From Enterococcus_D entomosocium (GTDB lineage Bacteria; Bacillota; Bacilli; Lactobacillales; Enterococcaceae): a stretch of 64,000 nt of DNA. Under the pieces are notes generated by a model. The model did not search any database. It was not told where the DNA came from and saw only the letters and a list, made by a program, of their open reading frames with translations. Positions 7,368 through 16,718 of the stretch are shown here, one piece after another. The first letter of the stretch is position 1. Each line of letters starts with the position of its first letter. The DNA is taken from NCBI RefSeq assembly GCF_030441895.1, contig NZ_JARJAS010000012.1; one strand, 5' to 3'. The position numbers were made by a program, and so were the translations under genes.

Positions 7368-8693
7368 ATGGATAAAGGAATAAAAATTGCAACAATTGGC
7401 GGTGGATCAAGTTATACACCAGAATTGATAGAAGGATTTATTAAACGATATGCTGAATTACCGATTTCAGAATTATGGCTTGTGGATATTGAACAAGGAA
7501 GAGAGAAATTAGAAATAGTTGGGGAACTTGCTAAACGTATGGTAAAAAAAGCGAACCTTCCAATGAAAATTTATATGACTCTTGATCGTGAAGCGGCATT
7601 AAAGGATGCGGACTTCGTTACGACGCAATTTCGTGTAGGTCTTTTGGAAGCGCGAGCGAAAGACGAGAGAATTCCTTTAACATATGACACGATTGGACAA
7701 GAAACGAATGGTCCAGGAGGGCTTTTTAAAGGATTACGCACGATTCCTGTTATCTTAGAAATAGTGAAAGATATGGAGCGCCTTTGCCCAGAAGCATGGC
7801 TGATCAACTTCACTAATCCAGCTGGCATGGTGACAGAAGCTGTCTTACGCCATAGCAATATGCGTAGAGTAGTAGGTTTGTGTAATGGACCAATTGGAAT
7901 AGAACGTGGCATTGCAGAAACATTAAAAGTACCCAAAGAAGAATTATATGTTGAATTTACTGGGCTAAATCATATGGTTTTTGCGAAAAAGATTTATCAT
8001 AAAGGGATTGATGTGACCCAAAAAGTACTTACATTGATGACGCAAGATACTGGCGATGCAGTTGGTCTGAAAAACATTGCTGATTTAGAATGGGAACCAA
8101 ATTTTTTCCGAACACTTGGCATGATTCCCATCGGCTATTTAAGGTATTACTATCAAACAGCTACTATGTTGTCTGAGCAAAAACGATCAGCAAAGAAAGA
8201 AGGAACTCGTGCAGAAGTTGTGCAGAAAATCGAGCATGAGTTGTTTGAACTTTATAAAGATGAACATCTAGCAATCAAACCACCTCAATTGTCAGAACGT
8301 GGGGGCGCTTATTATAGTGAAGCAGCATGTAATTTAATTAATTCCATCTATAATGACAAACGTGATATTCAAACGGTCAATACAAGAAATAATGGTGCCA
8401 TCAGTGATATCGATTGTGATTCAGCGGTTGAAGTAAATTGTTTGATTACAAAACAAGGACCGATCCCTTTGACTACAGGTGAATTACCTATTCCTATCAA
8501 AGGACTAGTTCAACAAATTAAGTCTTTTGAACGTATAGCGGCCCAAGCAGCTGTTACGGGAGACTATAACACTGCTTTATTAGCGATGACGATCAATCCC
8601 TTAGTTCCAAGTGATAGGACAGCAAAGCAACTACTTGATGAAATGCTTTTAGCACACAAAGAATATCTGCCGAATTTTTTTAAAGGAGAATGA
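7368..8693 (+). CDS. Glycoside hydrolase family 4, 6-phospho-glycosidase
   Basis: A 441-aa GH4 enzyme, which uses NAD+ and a divalent metal to cleave 6-phospho-glycosides by oxidation-elimination. The Rossmann motif is at the N terminus (ATIGGGSSYTPEL, residues 8-20). Metal and substrate residues lie in FTNPAG (148-153), GLCNGP (C172) and GLNHMVF (H202). It most resembles 6-phospho-beta-glucosidases (LicH/CelF type). Start ATG follows AAAGGAG. It is first in an operon with a NagB-like gene and an EIIC gene and is controlled by the divergent RpiR regulator and probably CcpA. Confidence 0.92.
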   Translation: MDKGIKIATIGGGSSYTPELIEGFIKRYAELPISELWLVDIEQGREKLEIVGELAKRMVKKANLPMKIYMTLDREAALKDADFVTTQFRVGLLEARAKDERIPLTYDTIGQETNGPGGLFKGLRTIPVILEIVKDMERLCPEAWLINFTNPAGMVTEAVLRHSNMRRVVGLCNGPIGIERGIAETLKVPKEELYVEFTGLNHMVFAKKIYHKGIDVTQKVLTLMTQDTGDAVGLKNIADLEWEPNFFRTLGMIPIGYLRYYYQTATMLSEQKRSAKKEGTRAEVVQKIEHELFELYKDEHLAIKPPQLSERGGAYYSEAACNLINSIYNDKRDIQTVNTRNNGAISDIDCDSAVEVNCLITKQGPIPLTTGELPIPIKGLVQQIKSFERIAAQAAVTGDYNTALLAMTINPLVPSDRTAKQLLDEMLLAHKEYLPNFFKGE

Positions 8694-8695
8694 CA

Positions 8696-9421
8696 ATGAA
8701 AGTAAAATACTATGTTGAGGCAAATTACCAGGAAGTCAGTAAGATCTGTGCAAAACTCATTTTAGATGTCTTGAAAGAAAAGCCAAATGGGTTATATTGC
8801 TTTGCAGGTGGTGATACACCCGTAGGAACGCTTAACATCATTGCAGAAGCAGCAATCAATAAAGAAATAGATTTATCCCAGGCAAAGTTTATTGAACTAG
8901 ATGAATGGGTTGGAATCGATCCGAAAAATGAAGGCAGTTGTATATCTTATTTGAAAAGAAACTTATTCAATCGGGTTCCTATTGACCTAAAGCAACTTCA
9001 CACATTTGATCCTTTAGCCGATGATTTAAATGAGGAATGCAAAAAAGCTGATAAATTTATCGAGGAGAATGGAGGATTAACACTGAGTTTGCTTGGGGTT
9101 GGAGTAAATGGGCACTTAGGTTTTAATGAGCCTGGTTCGTCCTTCGAAGATAAAGCTCATATAGTGAACTTAGACGAATCAACCCAAAGTGTTGGGAAAA
9201 AATATTTTTCAGATGAGAAAGTTGATCGTACGAAAGGAATTACGTTAGGGATAGGACAATTATTACAATCTGGAACAATGATCGTACAAGCTAGTGGGGC
9301 AAAAAAGAAATCTGCGATACAACAATTTCTATGCGGTACGATTACAAAAGAGTGTCCAGTTACTTCTCTATGGTTGCACAAAGATCCTGTATTGGTGGTT
9401 GATAAGGAAGTCGTGAACTAA
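8696..9421 (+). CDS. Glucosamine-6-phosphate deaminase family protein (NagB-like)
   Basis: About 241 aa, the NagB/6-phosphogluconolactonase fold. NagB-type motifs are FIELDEWVGID (about residues 65-75) and GVGVNGHLGFNEPGSSF (about 134-150), with the His and Glu of the deaminase active site. It would convert glucosamine-6-phosphate to fructose-6-phosphate and ammonia. An ATG at 8690 overlaps the GH4 stop codon but is only 2 bases from AAAGGAGA; the ATG at 8696 has normal spacing and is preferred. Its place between a 6-phospho-glycosidase and an EIIC suggests that the imported glycoside contains an amino sugar. It could instead be a specialised paralogue acting on another phosphosugar. Confidence 0.82.
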   Translation: MKVKYYVEANYQEVSKICAKLILDVLKEKPNGLYCFAGGDTPVGTLNIIAEAAINKEIDLSQAKFIELDEWVGIDPKNEGSCISYLKRNLFNRVPIDLKQLHTFDPLADDLNEECKKADKFIEENGGLTLSLLGVGVNGHLGFNEPGSSFEDKAHIVNLDESTQSVGKKYFSDEKVDRTKGITLGIGQLLQSGTMIVQASGAKKKSAIQQFLCGTITKECPVTSLWLHKDPVLVVDKEVVN

Positions 9422-9435
9422 AAGGAGGAAAAAAG

Positions 9436-10698
9436 ATGCAGGTCATTGAGAACAAGGTATTGCCTATATTGCTGAAAATAGGCAATAGTAAACACTTAGT
9501 TGCTATAAGAAATGGGATTTCCATGACGATTCCTTTTACTATTGTTGGAAGTATCTTCCTAATCATTGGTAACTTTCCAATACAGTCATGGATGGATTTT
9601 GTGTCAAATTGGGGGCCGCAGTTGAATGCACCAGTCAATGTTACGTTCGGAATCCTTGGACTGATATCTGCCATTGGCATAGGCTATCATTTAGGAAAAG
9701 AGTTTGGTGTTGATGCTATTTCTAATTCGATGCTCACAACTATCGGCTTTCTTCTAGCAACATTAAACGATGACTGGACGATAAATTTGGCTAATTTTGG
9801 TGCTAGTGGTATGTTTACCGCGATCATTGTTGGGGTATTTGTCACTCATGCTTTTAAATGGTTTGTCACTCATAATATTGTAATAAAAATGCCAGAAGGT
9901 GTGCCGCCCACTGTAGCAACTTCTTTTGCAACGTTAATCCCAGGGGCATTTATTCTGACCGTTATATGGATCGTCAGAACTTTATTAGGGGTTGATATCA
10001 ATGAAATCATTACTATTGTTTTCCAACCTTTAATGCAAGGGATGGGAACACTCCCAGGCGTGCTGTTATACACACTTCTCGTTTGTTTGCTATGGATATG
10101 TGGAATCCACGGAGACAATGTTTTGTCTGGAATTGCGACCCCTGTTTTCCTAAGTTATCTTGCTGATAATACGGCAGCTTTTCAAAGTGGTGCAGAAGTA
10201 CCTCATGTTTTTGCCGATGGATTTTGGATTGTCTTTATGTGTTTAGGCGGAACTGGAGCAACACTCGGTCTAGTGTTAAATATGCTCCATTCCAGAAGTA
10301 AGATGTATAAGTCGATTGGACGATTATCTTTGCCGTCAGCTATTTTTTGTATCAATGAACCGGTTATTTTTGGTTTGCCTATTGTGATGAATCCTGTAAT
10401 GCTTATTCCGTTTATAGCAACGCCTATGGTCCTATGTATCGGTACGTATATCTTAATGAATATTGGTATAGTGGGACCGATTGTTATTCAAGTTCCATGG
10501 ACTATTCCTCCTATTATTGGTCCTTATTTAGCTACTAATGGTAGTATTGGAGCAGCCGTTTGGTCTTTTGTATCGATTTTCATTTCATATTTTATTTATA
10601 TGCCATTTTTCAAAATATTGGAAAAGCAGCAAGTGAAAAATGAAACCGCAGAGGCGCAAGAAACGGGAACAACGATTCCTGTGAGTATAAGTGAGTAG
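9436..10698 (+). CDS. PTS transporter EIIC, lactose/cellobiose family
   Basis: A 420-aa polytopic permease, a paralogue of the EIIC at 4936. It carries INEPVIFGLPIVMNP (about residues 315-330) and VPWTIPPIIGPYLATNG near the C terminus. It is 14 bases after the NagB-like gene with AAAGGAGG in between, the third gene of the GH4 operon. Again no EIIA or EIIB gene is near, so shared cytoplasmic components are needed. The substrate is a beta-linked di- or oligosaccharide, possibly amino-sugar-containing given its neighbours. Confidence 0.92.
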   Translation: MQVIENKVLPILLKIGNSKHLVAIRNGISMTIPFTIVGSIFLIIGNFPIQSWMDFVSNWGPQLNAPVNVTFGILGLISAIGIGYHLGKEFGVDAISNSMLTTIGFLLATLNDDWTINLANFGASGMFTAIIVGVFVTHAFKWFVTHNIVIKMPEGVPPTVATSFATLIPGAFILTVIWIVRTLLGVDINEIITIVFQPLMQGMGTLPGVLLYTLLVCLLWICGIHGDNVLSGIATPVFLSYLADNTAAFQSGAEVPHVFADGFWIVFMCLGGTGATLGLVLNMLHSRSKMYKSIGRLSLPSAIFCINEPVIFGLPIVMNPVMLIPFIATPMVLCIGTYILMNIGIVGPIVIQVPWTIPPIIGPYLATNGSIGAAVWSFVSIFISYFIYMPFFKILEKQQVKNETAEAQETGTTIPVSISE

Positions 10699-10847
10699 AT
10701 AGAAGAAGCCTATTTTCCATCATTCATTAAGATAAGTATTTTTAGGTATTAGAAAATAACTTTAAAAAAGTATATTGGAAAAAAGACGATTGTCCTTCAT
10801 GATTCTGATAGTTTCAATAATAAAACAACAAATAGCATCATTATCTA

Positions 10848-10876
10848 AGCGAATCAGTAAATGATTCGCTTTTTTT
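10848..10876 (+). terminator. Terminator after the GH4 operon
   Basis: AGCGAATCA (10848-10856) pairs with TGATTCGCT (10862-10870), followed by T7. The rest of the 10699-11061 gap shows no gene; it must hold the promoter of the next operon. Confidence 0.85.
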
Positions 10877-11061
10877 AATGTTGTATTTTTTATCATTTGC
10901 TTCTATCAATAAAACCTTCTCGAATACTTTATTGGATGTTATGGTAATCCTTGAAATCTCCTCTTCGGTCCATCGTTTTAAAAAAACGGAGCTTCAGTTG
11001 TGCCGAGAAATGATGGCGATTTCATTTTGTGCAAGCTATAGTTTAGGTGGGGGTAGCAAAT

Positions 11062-13101
11062 ATGATTCATTTCAAATTGACGTATCTGTTTTCAGAACCA
11101 AATATTGAGGCGTTTCTTGATTTGACGAAGTGGAGGGATGAGGATTTTTTGGCGGAGATTGCCAAAATCAATCAAATCACTGAACAGCGGTTGAATCAAC
11201 GAATCATGATTCATGAGGGAGAAGTTTTGATTCCTTCACTGATTCAACGAAAATGGCCGGAAATTCTTTTCGATGTCCAGAAGAATACGTTGTTTTTTTC
11301 GGAAGAAGAGCGGCGGTCCATGATTTATCTTCTGACTTTTTCAGCAGTGAAAGACTTATCCGTCTACCAGTTTCAAGAGCTGTTCTATGTCAGTAAAAAT
11401 ACGATTTTGAAGGATTTAAAGGGGATCAGAGAGGAACTTGCAGCTTTCAAGATTCAACTATTGTACTCTCGAAAATATGGCTTTTATCTAGAGGGAGAGG
11501 AATATCAGATTCGCGCTCTTGCTTTTCGAAAAGTCAGTGCGTTATCCAATACGAAAAATGGGAATTTGCTTTTATTTGAGGGAATCTACGAGCAGAATAA
11601 AACGATATATATTCAAATAAGAGATCGTTTGTCCGCAACATTGACTGCCTTCAATCTGGTGATCGTACCGAGCCGCTTCGAAGAAATGCTTTATTTTCTT
11701 AATTATTTATCCTTTCGGATGGCAGAAACGGCTGTTTCTTTAGCGGAGACAGAAACATCGCTGCTACAGTCGCTGCATGTCCATCAAGTTAGTCAGCAGT
11801 TTTTAGCAGAATTTCCTGCCATCAAAGATCGGAAAACAGAAGAACTTTATGTAATGATCCTGTTGAAAACGATTCTGCAAGGAGATATCGAAGATACTTC
11901 ATTAGAGTTTTTATTGGAATGTGCCAGTAAGATCATTCATGAAATGGAACGGCTGGCAGCTATCGAGTTTGTGGACTATCGCACCCTTTTGATGAACACA
12001 TTCTATCATCTTGTCCCGGCGTATTTTCGAATCCGCTACGGTTTTCCACTGGAGAATGTACTGATTGAAGAAATCAAGCTGCAATACAATGAGTTGTTTG
12101 AACTGACGAGACGAGCACTGGGTTCTTTAGAAGACCTAGTCGGTACGATCCCTGATGAAGAAATCGGTTATTTTACGATTTTGTTTGGTGGGGAAATCAG
12201 TAAACAAAAGGCCAAACGCGATTACTTCCAATTGAATGCATTAGTTGTCTGCCCAAGCGGCATCAGTTCATCCTTGATTTTGGAATCAGAATTAAAGGAA
12301 CTGTTTCCCCAGATCCATTTTTTGCCGGCTCGTTCGATCGAAGAGTATGAAAATGTTCGTTTCAATGAAGAGATTGATCTGATTTTTTCCAGTGCCCCGA
12401 TCAAAACCAAACGACCATGTTATGTGATCAATCCGATTATGACCCCCATTGAGAAGGATGAACTGTTTAGAAACGTACAAGTGGCATTCTTTCCTTCAAA
12501 AACTGGTTTGCATTCCATTGACGATGTGTTAGAAGTGATTTTGCCCTATGTTGATTTAAAAGCAGGCATCAGTAAGCAAAAGCTGAGAAAAATTTTGCAA
12601 AGAAAAATCAATCGAGAATTGAATAGAAGGGAAGACCAACGTCCGATGTTATCAGATTTATTAACAGCAGAAACCATCCAATTTACTGAGGTGCCGCTGG
12701 CTTGGCAAGAAGCCATTCGAGAAGCTGCTGCGCCATTAAAAAAGACCAATAAAATTGAGGAACAGTATATAACCGCCATGATCAATAAAGTGGTGGATCA
12801 TGGGCCTTTTATCCATATTGGAAAAGGCATCGCTTTGCCTCATGCGCGTCCAGAAGATGGGGTCAATGCGATCGGGATGTCGTTATTAAAAGTCAAAGAG
12901 CCAGTGCTTTTAAATGATGATCCGCAACACCCCATTCAAGTGTTTATATGTTTGGCAGCAGTTGACAATGAGCTCCATCTAAAAGCGTTAGCGAGTTTAA
13001 CAAAAATTTTGTCGAATAATGAAAAACTAACTGCGTTACTTTCCGCAACCAATGCGGATCAAATAATTGAAGTGATCAGAGAAGGAGAAGATGAAAAATG
13101 A
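11062..13101 (+). CDS. PRD-containing transcriptional regulator with fused EIIA domain
   Basis: About 679 aa, the MtlR/BglG-like activator or antiterminator architecture: N-terminal helix-turn-helix region, PRD modules (about residues 180-395), a GatB-like EIIB domain (about 395-480, LNALVVCPSGISSS carrying the cysteine) and a C-terminal EIIA domain of the mannitol/fructose type (about 535-679) with its phospho-histidine in LPHARPEDG (H594). ATG 11062 is preferred over an in-frame GTG at 11047, which lies inside the GGTGGGGG ribosome site. It overlaps the EIIB gene by 4 bases and heads the operon it presumably controls. The EIIA domain may also phosphorylate the EIIB, since no separate EIIA gene is present. 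Confidence 0.9.
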   Translation: MIHFKLTYLFSEPNIEAFLDLTKWRDEDFLAEIAKINQITEQRLNQRIMIHEGEVLIPSLIQRKWPEILFDVQKNTLFFSEEERRSMIYLLTFSAVKDLSVYQFQELFYVSKNTILKDLKGIREELAAFKIQLLYSRKYGFYLEGEEYQIRALAFRKVSALSNTKNGNLLLFEGIYEQNKTIYIQIRDRLSATLTAFNLVIVPSRFEEMLYFLNYLSFRMAETAVSLAETETSLLQSLHVHQVSQQFLAEFPAIKDRKTEELYVMILLKTILQGDIEDTSLEFLLECASKIIHEMERLAAIEFVDYRTLLMNTFYHLVPAYFRIRYGFPLENVLIEEIKLQYNELFELTRRALGSLEDLVGTIPDEEIGYFTILFGGEISKQKAKRDYFQLNALVVCPSGISSSLILESELKELFPQIHFLPARSIEEYENVRFNEEIDLIFSSAPIKTKRPCYVINPIMTPIEKDELFRNVQVAFFPSKTGLHSIDDVLEVILPYVDLKAGISKQKLRKILQRKINRELNRREDQRPMLSDLLTAETIQFTEVPLAWQEAIREAAAPLKKTNKIEEQYITAMINKVVDHGPFIHIGKGIALPHARPEDGVNAIGMSLLKVKEPVLLNDDPQHPIQVFICLAAVDNELHLKALASLTKILSNNEKLTALLSATNADQIIEVIREGEDEK

Positions 13102-13379
13102 AATTTGCAGCAGTGTGTGGGTCAGGATTAGGATCAAGTTTTATGGTGGAGATGAATATCAATTCTGTTTTAAATGAATTGGGTGTCTCAGGTGTGGAAG
13201 TGTCCCATTATGATTTAGGAAGTGCCGCACCCGATATGGCGGATGTTTTCTTTGTTGGTGGCGATTTAGCCGATAGTGCGCAGCATCTAGGTGAGATCGT
13301 GGTGTTAGACAGTATTATCGATCTCGATGAATTGAAGCAAAAGGTTCAAGCCGTTTGTCAGGAAAAAGGATTACTATAA
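13098..13379 (+). CDS. PTS EIIB, ascorbate (SgaB/UlaB) type
   Basis: A 93-aa cytoplasmic phosphocarrier. The phosphorylated cysteine is at position 7 in AAVCGSGLGSSFMVEMN, the P-loop-like signature of SgaB/GatB-type EIIB proteins. Its ATG overlaps the regulator stop codon (ATGA), so translation is coupled. It works with the EIIC encoded 17 bases downstream. Confidence 0.88.
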   Translation: MKFAAVCGSGLGSSFMVEMNINSVLNELGVSGVEVSHYDLGSAAPDMADVFFVGGDLADSAQHLGEIVVLDSIIDLDELKQKVQAVCQEKGLL

Positions 13380-13395
13380 AAAGGAGTAGACAGTC

Positions 13396-14760
13396 ATGAA
13401 CGAATTTTTAGATATTCTTGTTGATATCGCGAGTACCCCAGCGATCTTAGTTGCGCTGATCGCCGTTTTGGGGAATGTGCTGCAGAAAAAAGACATTGCC
13501 ACGATCGTCAAAGGGGGCATCAAAACCTTTGTTGGGTTTCTCGTGGTCACTGCCGGGGCTGGGGTGATCGAAAGCTCTCTGGCGCCATTTGGGGAGATGT
13601 TCCAAGCAGCCTTTAACATGCAAGGGGTCGTCCCAAATAACGAAGCGATCGTTGCGCTGGCGTTGACGACTTACGGCACCTATACCGCACTTATTATGTT
13701 AGCCGGAATGGCCTTCAATATTTTGATTGCCCGTATCACTCGCTTTAAATACATTTATTTGACTGGGCATGCCACGTTGTATATGGCTTGCATGATTGCG
13801 GTGATTTTGAGCGTTACTGGAATGAATACTTTTAATCTAGTTTTATTTGGCGGCTTAGCGTTAGGGATCTGTAACACGATTTTCCCAGCGATCGCACAAC
13901 CGTTTACTCGAGAAATTACTAAAAATGATTCCGTCGCATTGGGGCATACGGGGAACTTCGGCTACGCATTGAGCGGGTTGATTGGGAAATACGTCGGCAA
14001 TAAGGAAAAATCCACAGAAGACATAAATTTTCCGAAAGGCCTGTCTTTCTTGCGGGACTCTACTGTTAGTATCACGATTACGATGGCTGTTGTATACGTG
14101 ATCGTAGCAATTTTTGCTGGGAGTGAATTTATTACAGAAAATCTTAGCAATGGCACGAACTCGATCATTTATTCGTTGCAGCAAGCCGGTTCGTTTGCGG
14201 CTGGTGTCTTTGTGATTTTAGCTGGTGTCCGTCTGATTTTGGCAGAAATCGTACCAGCCTTTAAAGGGATTTCCGAAAAGCTTGTTCCTAATGCGATTCC
14301 TGCATTGGATTGCCCGATCGTCTTTCCTTATGCGCCAAATGCTGTTCTGATTGGTTTTCTAACCAGCTTTGTCGGTGGAATCGTTAGTTTGATCATCATG
14401 GTCTTCACAGGAACAACCGTTATTATTCCAGGTGTCGTGCCCCATTTCTTCTGTGGCGCAACGGCAGGTGTTTACGGCAATGCAACGGGTGGTGTGCGAG
14501 GCGCCGTGATTGGTTCCTTTATTCATGGGATCATTATCAGCTTCATGCCGATTTTGTTGATGCCAGTCATGGGGGATCTTGGGTTCCAAGGATCAACTTT
14601 CTCTGATACCGACTATGGAGTTGCAGGGATCTTCCTAGGAAACTTAGCCAATATGGGCGGTCAAATCGCCATCTTCTCAGGGATAATTGCGGTAGTCGCG
14701 GTCTTGATCGGATTGACGATTTTCAAGAAAAACAGCCGGGCAAAATCTGTTTCTGAATAA
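13396..14760 (+). CDS. PTS EIIC, ascorbate (SgaT/UlaA) family
   Basis: A 454-aa permease of the UlaA family with about eleven membrane segments, e.g. around residues 10-30, 45-65, 95-120 and 130-150. Typical family stretches are FPAIAQPFTREIT, DSVALGHTGNFGY and DCPIVFPYAPNAVLIGF. ATG follows AAAAGGAG. The UlaA family includes L-ascorbate transporters, but many members have unknown substrates; linkage to a split transketolase rather than to ula catabolic enzymes suggests another sugar acid or pentose-type substrate. Confidence 0.88.
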   Translation: MNEFLDILVDIASTPAILVALIAVLGNVLQKKDIATIVKGGIKTFVGFLVVTAGAGVIESSLAPFGEMFQAAFNMQGVVPNNEAIVALALTTYGTYTALIMLAGMAFNILIARITRFKYIYLTGHATLYMACMIAVILSVTGMNTFNLVLFGGLALGICNTIFPAIAQPFTREITKNDSVALGHTGNFGYALSGLIGKYVGNKEKSTEDINFPKGLSFLRDSTVSITITMAVVYVIVAIFAGSEFITENLSNGTNSIIYSLQQAGSFAAGVFVILAGVRLILAEIVPAFKGISEKLVPNAIPALDCPIVFPYAPNAVLIGFLTSFVGGIVSLIIMVFTGTTVIIPGVVPHFFCGATAGVYGNATGGVRGAVIGSFIHGIIISFMPILLMPVMGDLGFQGSTFSDTDYGVAGIFLGNLANMGGQIAIFSGIIAVVAVLIGLTIFKKNSRAKSVSE

Positions 14761-14782
14761 ATAGAGGATGGAGGGATAAATA

Positions 14783-15640
14783 GTGGCAATCAGTGAACAA
14801 GAATACCACGAACTCGAAAGATTAGCGGCAAAGATTCGTTTAGATACCCTTTGCAGCATCAAGAAAATGGGGCAAGGCCATCTGGGTGGTTCCTTTTCAA
14901 TTGTTGAATTATTAGCCGTTTTGTACGGCAAACAGCTGCGGGTCAATCCACAAGATCCACAGTGGGCGGATCGTGACCGACTCGTTTTATCAAAAGGACA
15001 TGCTGGCGCCGCACTGTACAGTGCATTAGCAAATACGGGCTATTTTGATCGGTCGTGGTTATGGACGATCAATGAGGGCGGCACGAGACTGCCTTCCCAT
15101 CCGGATCGCTGGAAAACGCCGGGGGTTGATGCCACCACAGGTTCACTGGGGCAGGGGACTTCCATGGCTGCCGGGATCGCGACGGGTCTGCGCTTGGCAG
15201 GCAAGGACAATTTTGTTTATTTGATCGTCGGGGATGGCGAACTAAATGAAGGACAGTGCTGGGAAGCCTTCCAATACATTGCCCACTTCAAACTGAATCA
15301 CTGTATCGTCATTATTGATGACAATAAAAAACAGCTAGATGGGCCAACCAAAGACATTCTTGATCCCTTTGACATCCAGCAGAAGATGACTGCATTTGGC
15401 TTTTATACAGAAAAAGTTCCAGGAGCAGACATGCAAGCCATTGATGAGGCAATCGAGCGCTGCAAAGCGATCGAAGACCAAGCGGTTTGCATTGTCTTGG
15501 ACAGCGTGAAAGGACAAGGTATTCCTTTCTTTGAAGAATTAGATGCCAATCACTCCGTGAAGTTTACCACGGATGAAATCAATCAAGCGGCAGAAGCGGC
15601 AATCAAAGAGTTGACGATAAAAATCGAAGGAGGACGCTAA
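14783..15640 (+). CDS. Transketolase, N-terminal subunit
   Basis: A 285-aa thiamine-diphosphate domain protein equal to the N-terminal half of transketolase. The start is GTG after GGATGGAGGG. The TPP/Mg motif is GDGELNEGQCWEA...IIDDNK (about residues 150-180), and KMGQGHLGGSFS near residue 28 is typical. With the next gene it forms a split transketolase, transferring two-carbon ketol units between phosphosugars. Position in the PTS operon implies that imported sugar enters the pentose phosphate pathway. Confidence 0.92.
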   Translation: MAISEQEYHELERLAAKIRLDTLCSIKKMGQGHLGGSFSIVELLAVLYGKQLRVNPQDPQWADRDRLVLSKGHAGAALYSALANTGYFDRSWLWTINEGGTRLPSHPDRWKTPGVDATTGSLGQGTSMAAGIATGLRLAGKDNFVYLIVGDGELNEGQCWEAFQYIAHFKLNHCIVIIDDNKKQLDGPTKDILDPFDIQQKMTAFGFYTEKVPGADMQAIDEAIERCKAIEDQAVCIVLDSVKGQGIPFFEELDANHSVKFTTDEINQAAEAAIKELTIKIEGGR

Positions 15641-15643
15641 GGC

Positions 15644-16606
15644 ATGTTTACATTAAGCAAAACCACTGCTGCTGGTAAAGAGCTGCGAACATGTGTCGTT
15701 GACACATTGGTGGAACTCATGGATGAAAACAACCAGCTAGTTGCGTTGGATGCCGACCTTGGCTCTGCCAGCGGCTGGACAGCGATTGCCAACAAACATC
15801 CCCAACGCTTTATCAACATGGGGATCGCGGAAGCCAATATGGTTGGCGTCGCTGCTGGCTTCAGTTTAACTGGCTATACACCTTTTATCCACACTTTTGG
15901 GCCATTTGCAACGCGCCGGGTATTCGATCAGCTGTTTATTTCTGGCGGCTATGGCGGCAATACGATCAACATTTACGGTTCTGATCCGGGGTTTGCAGTC
16001 GGACACAACGGCGGCACCCATACGACATGGGAAGATGTGGCTTTGATGCGAATGATTCCCCAATCGATCGTCTGCGATGCAGCGGATGAAGTCCAAATGG
16101 CGTGGATCATAAAAACCTTTAGCCAATTATCCGGCATTCATTACGTACGAGGTAATCGGAAAGCGGTTCCGACGATTTATGAAAAAGGCTCGACCTTTGA
16201 ACTAGGGAAAGGCAATGTTTTAAGACCAGGCGATGAACTGTTGTTGATTGCCAGTGGCCAACTGGTTTCTGAAACACTGCAAGTGGCAGAAGAATTAGCA
16301 GAAATAGGAATCAGCTGCGAAGTGATCGACATGTTCACCATCAAACCGATCGATAAAGAATTGATCATCCGCGAAGTTCAGGGAAAACGGCAAGTCATCA
16401 CCATCGAAAATCATTCTATCACCGGTGGACTAGGGAGTGCCGTCGCCGAAGTGCTTGCTGAAACTGGCAGTGCTGTCCCCTTAAAACGTATTGGTGTCAA
16501 CGAACGATTTGGCCAAGTCGGCACACCCGATTTCCTGCAAAAAGAATATGGCTTAGATGCTGCTTCAATCAAGCAGCAAATCGTTGAGGGGAAGGTCAGG
16601 GGATAG
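15644..16606 (+). CDS. Transketolase, C-terminal subunit
   Basis: A 320-aa protein covering the pyrimidine-binding and C-terminal domains of transketolase. Motifs include VALDADLGSASGW, NMGIAEANMVGVAAGFSLTG (with the catalytic Glu) and the HNGGTHTTWEDVALMR loop. It is 3 bases after the N-terminal subunit gene, with AAGGAGG overlapping the end of that gene. Both halves are full length and form the usual two-subunit enzyme. It is the last gene of the operon. Confidence 0.92.
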   Translation: MFTLSKTTAAGKELRTCVVDTLVELMDENNQLVALDADLGSASGWTAIANKHPQRFINMGIAEANMVGVAAGFSLTGYTPFIHTFGPFATRRVFDQLFISGGYGGNTINIYGSDPGFAVGHNGGTHTTWEDVALMRMIPQSIVCDAADEVQMAWIIKTFSQLSGIHYVRGNRKAVPTIYEKGSTFELGKGNVLRPGDELLLIASGQLVSETLQVAEELAEIGISCEVIDMFTIKPIDKELIIREVQGKRQVITIENHSITGGLGSAVAEVLAETGSAVPLKRIGVNERFGQVGTPDFLQKEYGLDAASIKQQIVEGKVRG

Positions 16607-16609
16607 AAA

Positions 16610-16646
16610 AAGGAAGCATCAACGAATCAATGGTTGGTGCTTCCTT
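16610..16646 (+). terminator. First of two tandem terminators after the transketolase genes
   Basis: AAGGAAGCA (16610-16618) pairs with TGCTTCCTT (16638-16646), with T-rich but not pure T sequence after it. A stronger terminator follows. Confidence 0.55.
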
Positions 16647-16669
16647 CTCATTTATTTCAGGACTTGCAA

Positions 16670-16713
16670 AAAACGTCAAACAACGCGTCAGTTCTGCTGT
16701 TTGACGTTTTTTT
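16670..16713. terminator. Strong terminator, probably bidirectional
   Basis: AAAACGTCAAACA (16670-16682) pairs perfectly with TGTTTGACGTTTT (16698-16710) followed by more T. The A run on the left also gives T on the minus strand, so it can end the convergent YdbT gene too. Confidence 0.85.
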
Positions 16714-16718
16714 ATGAA

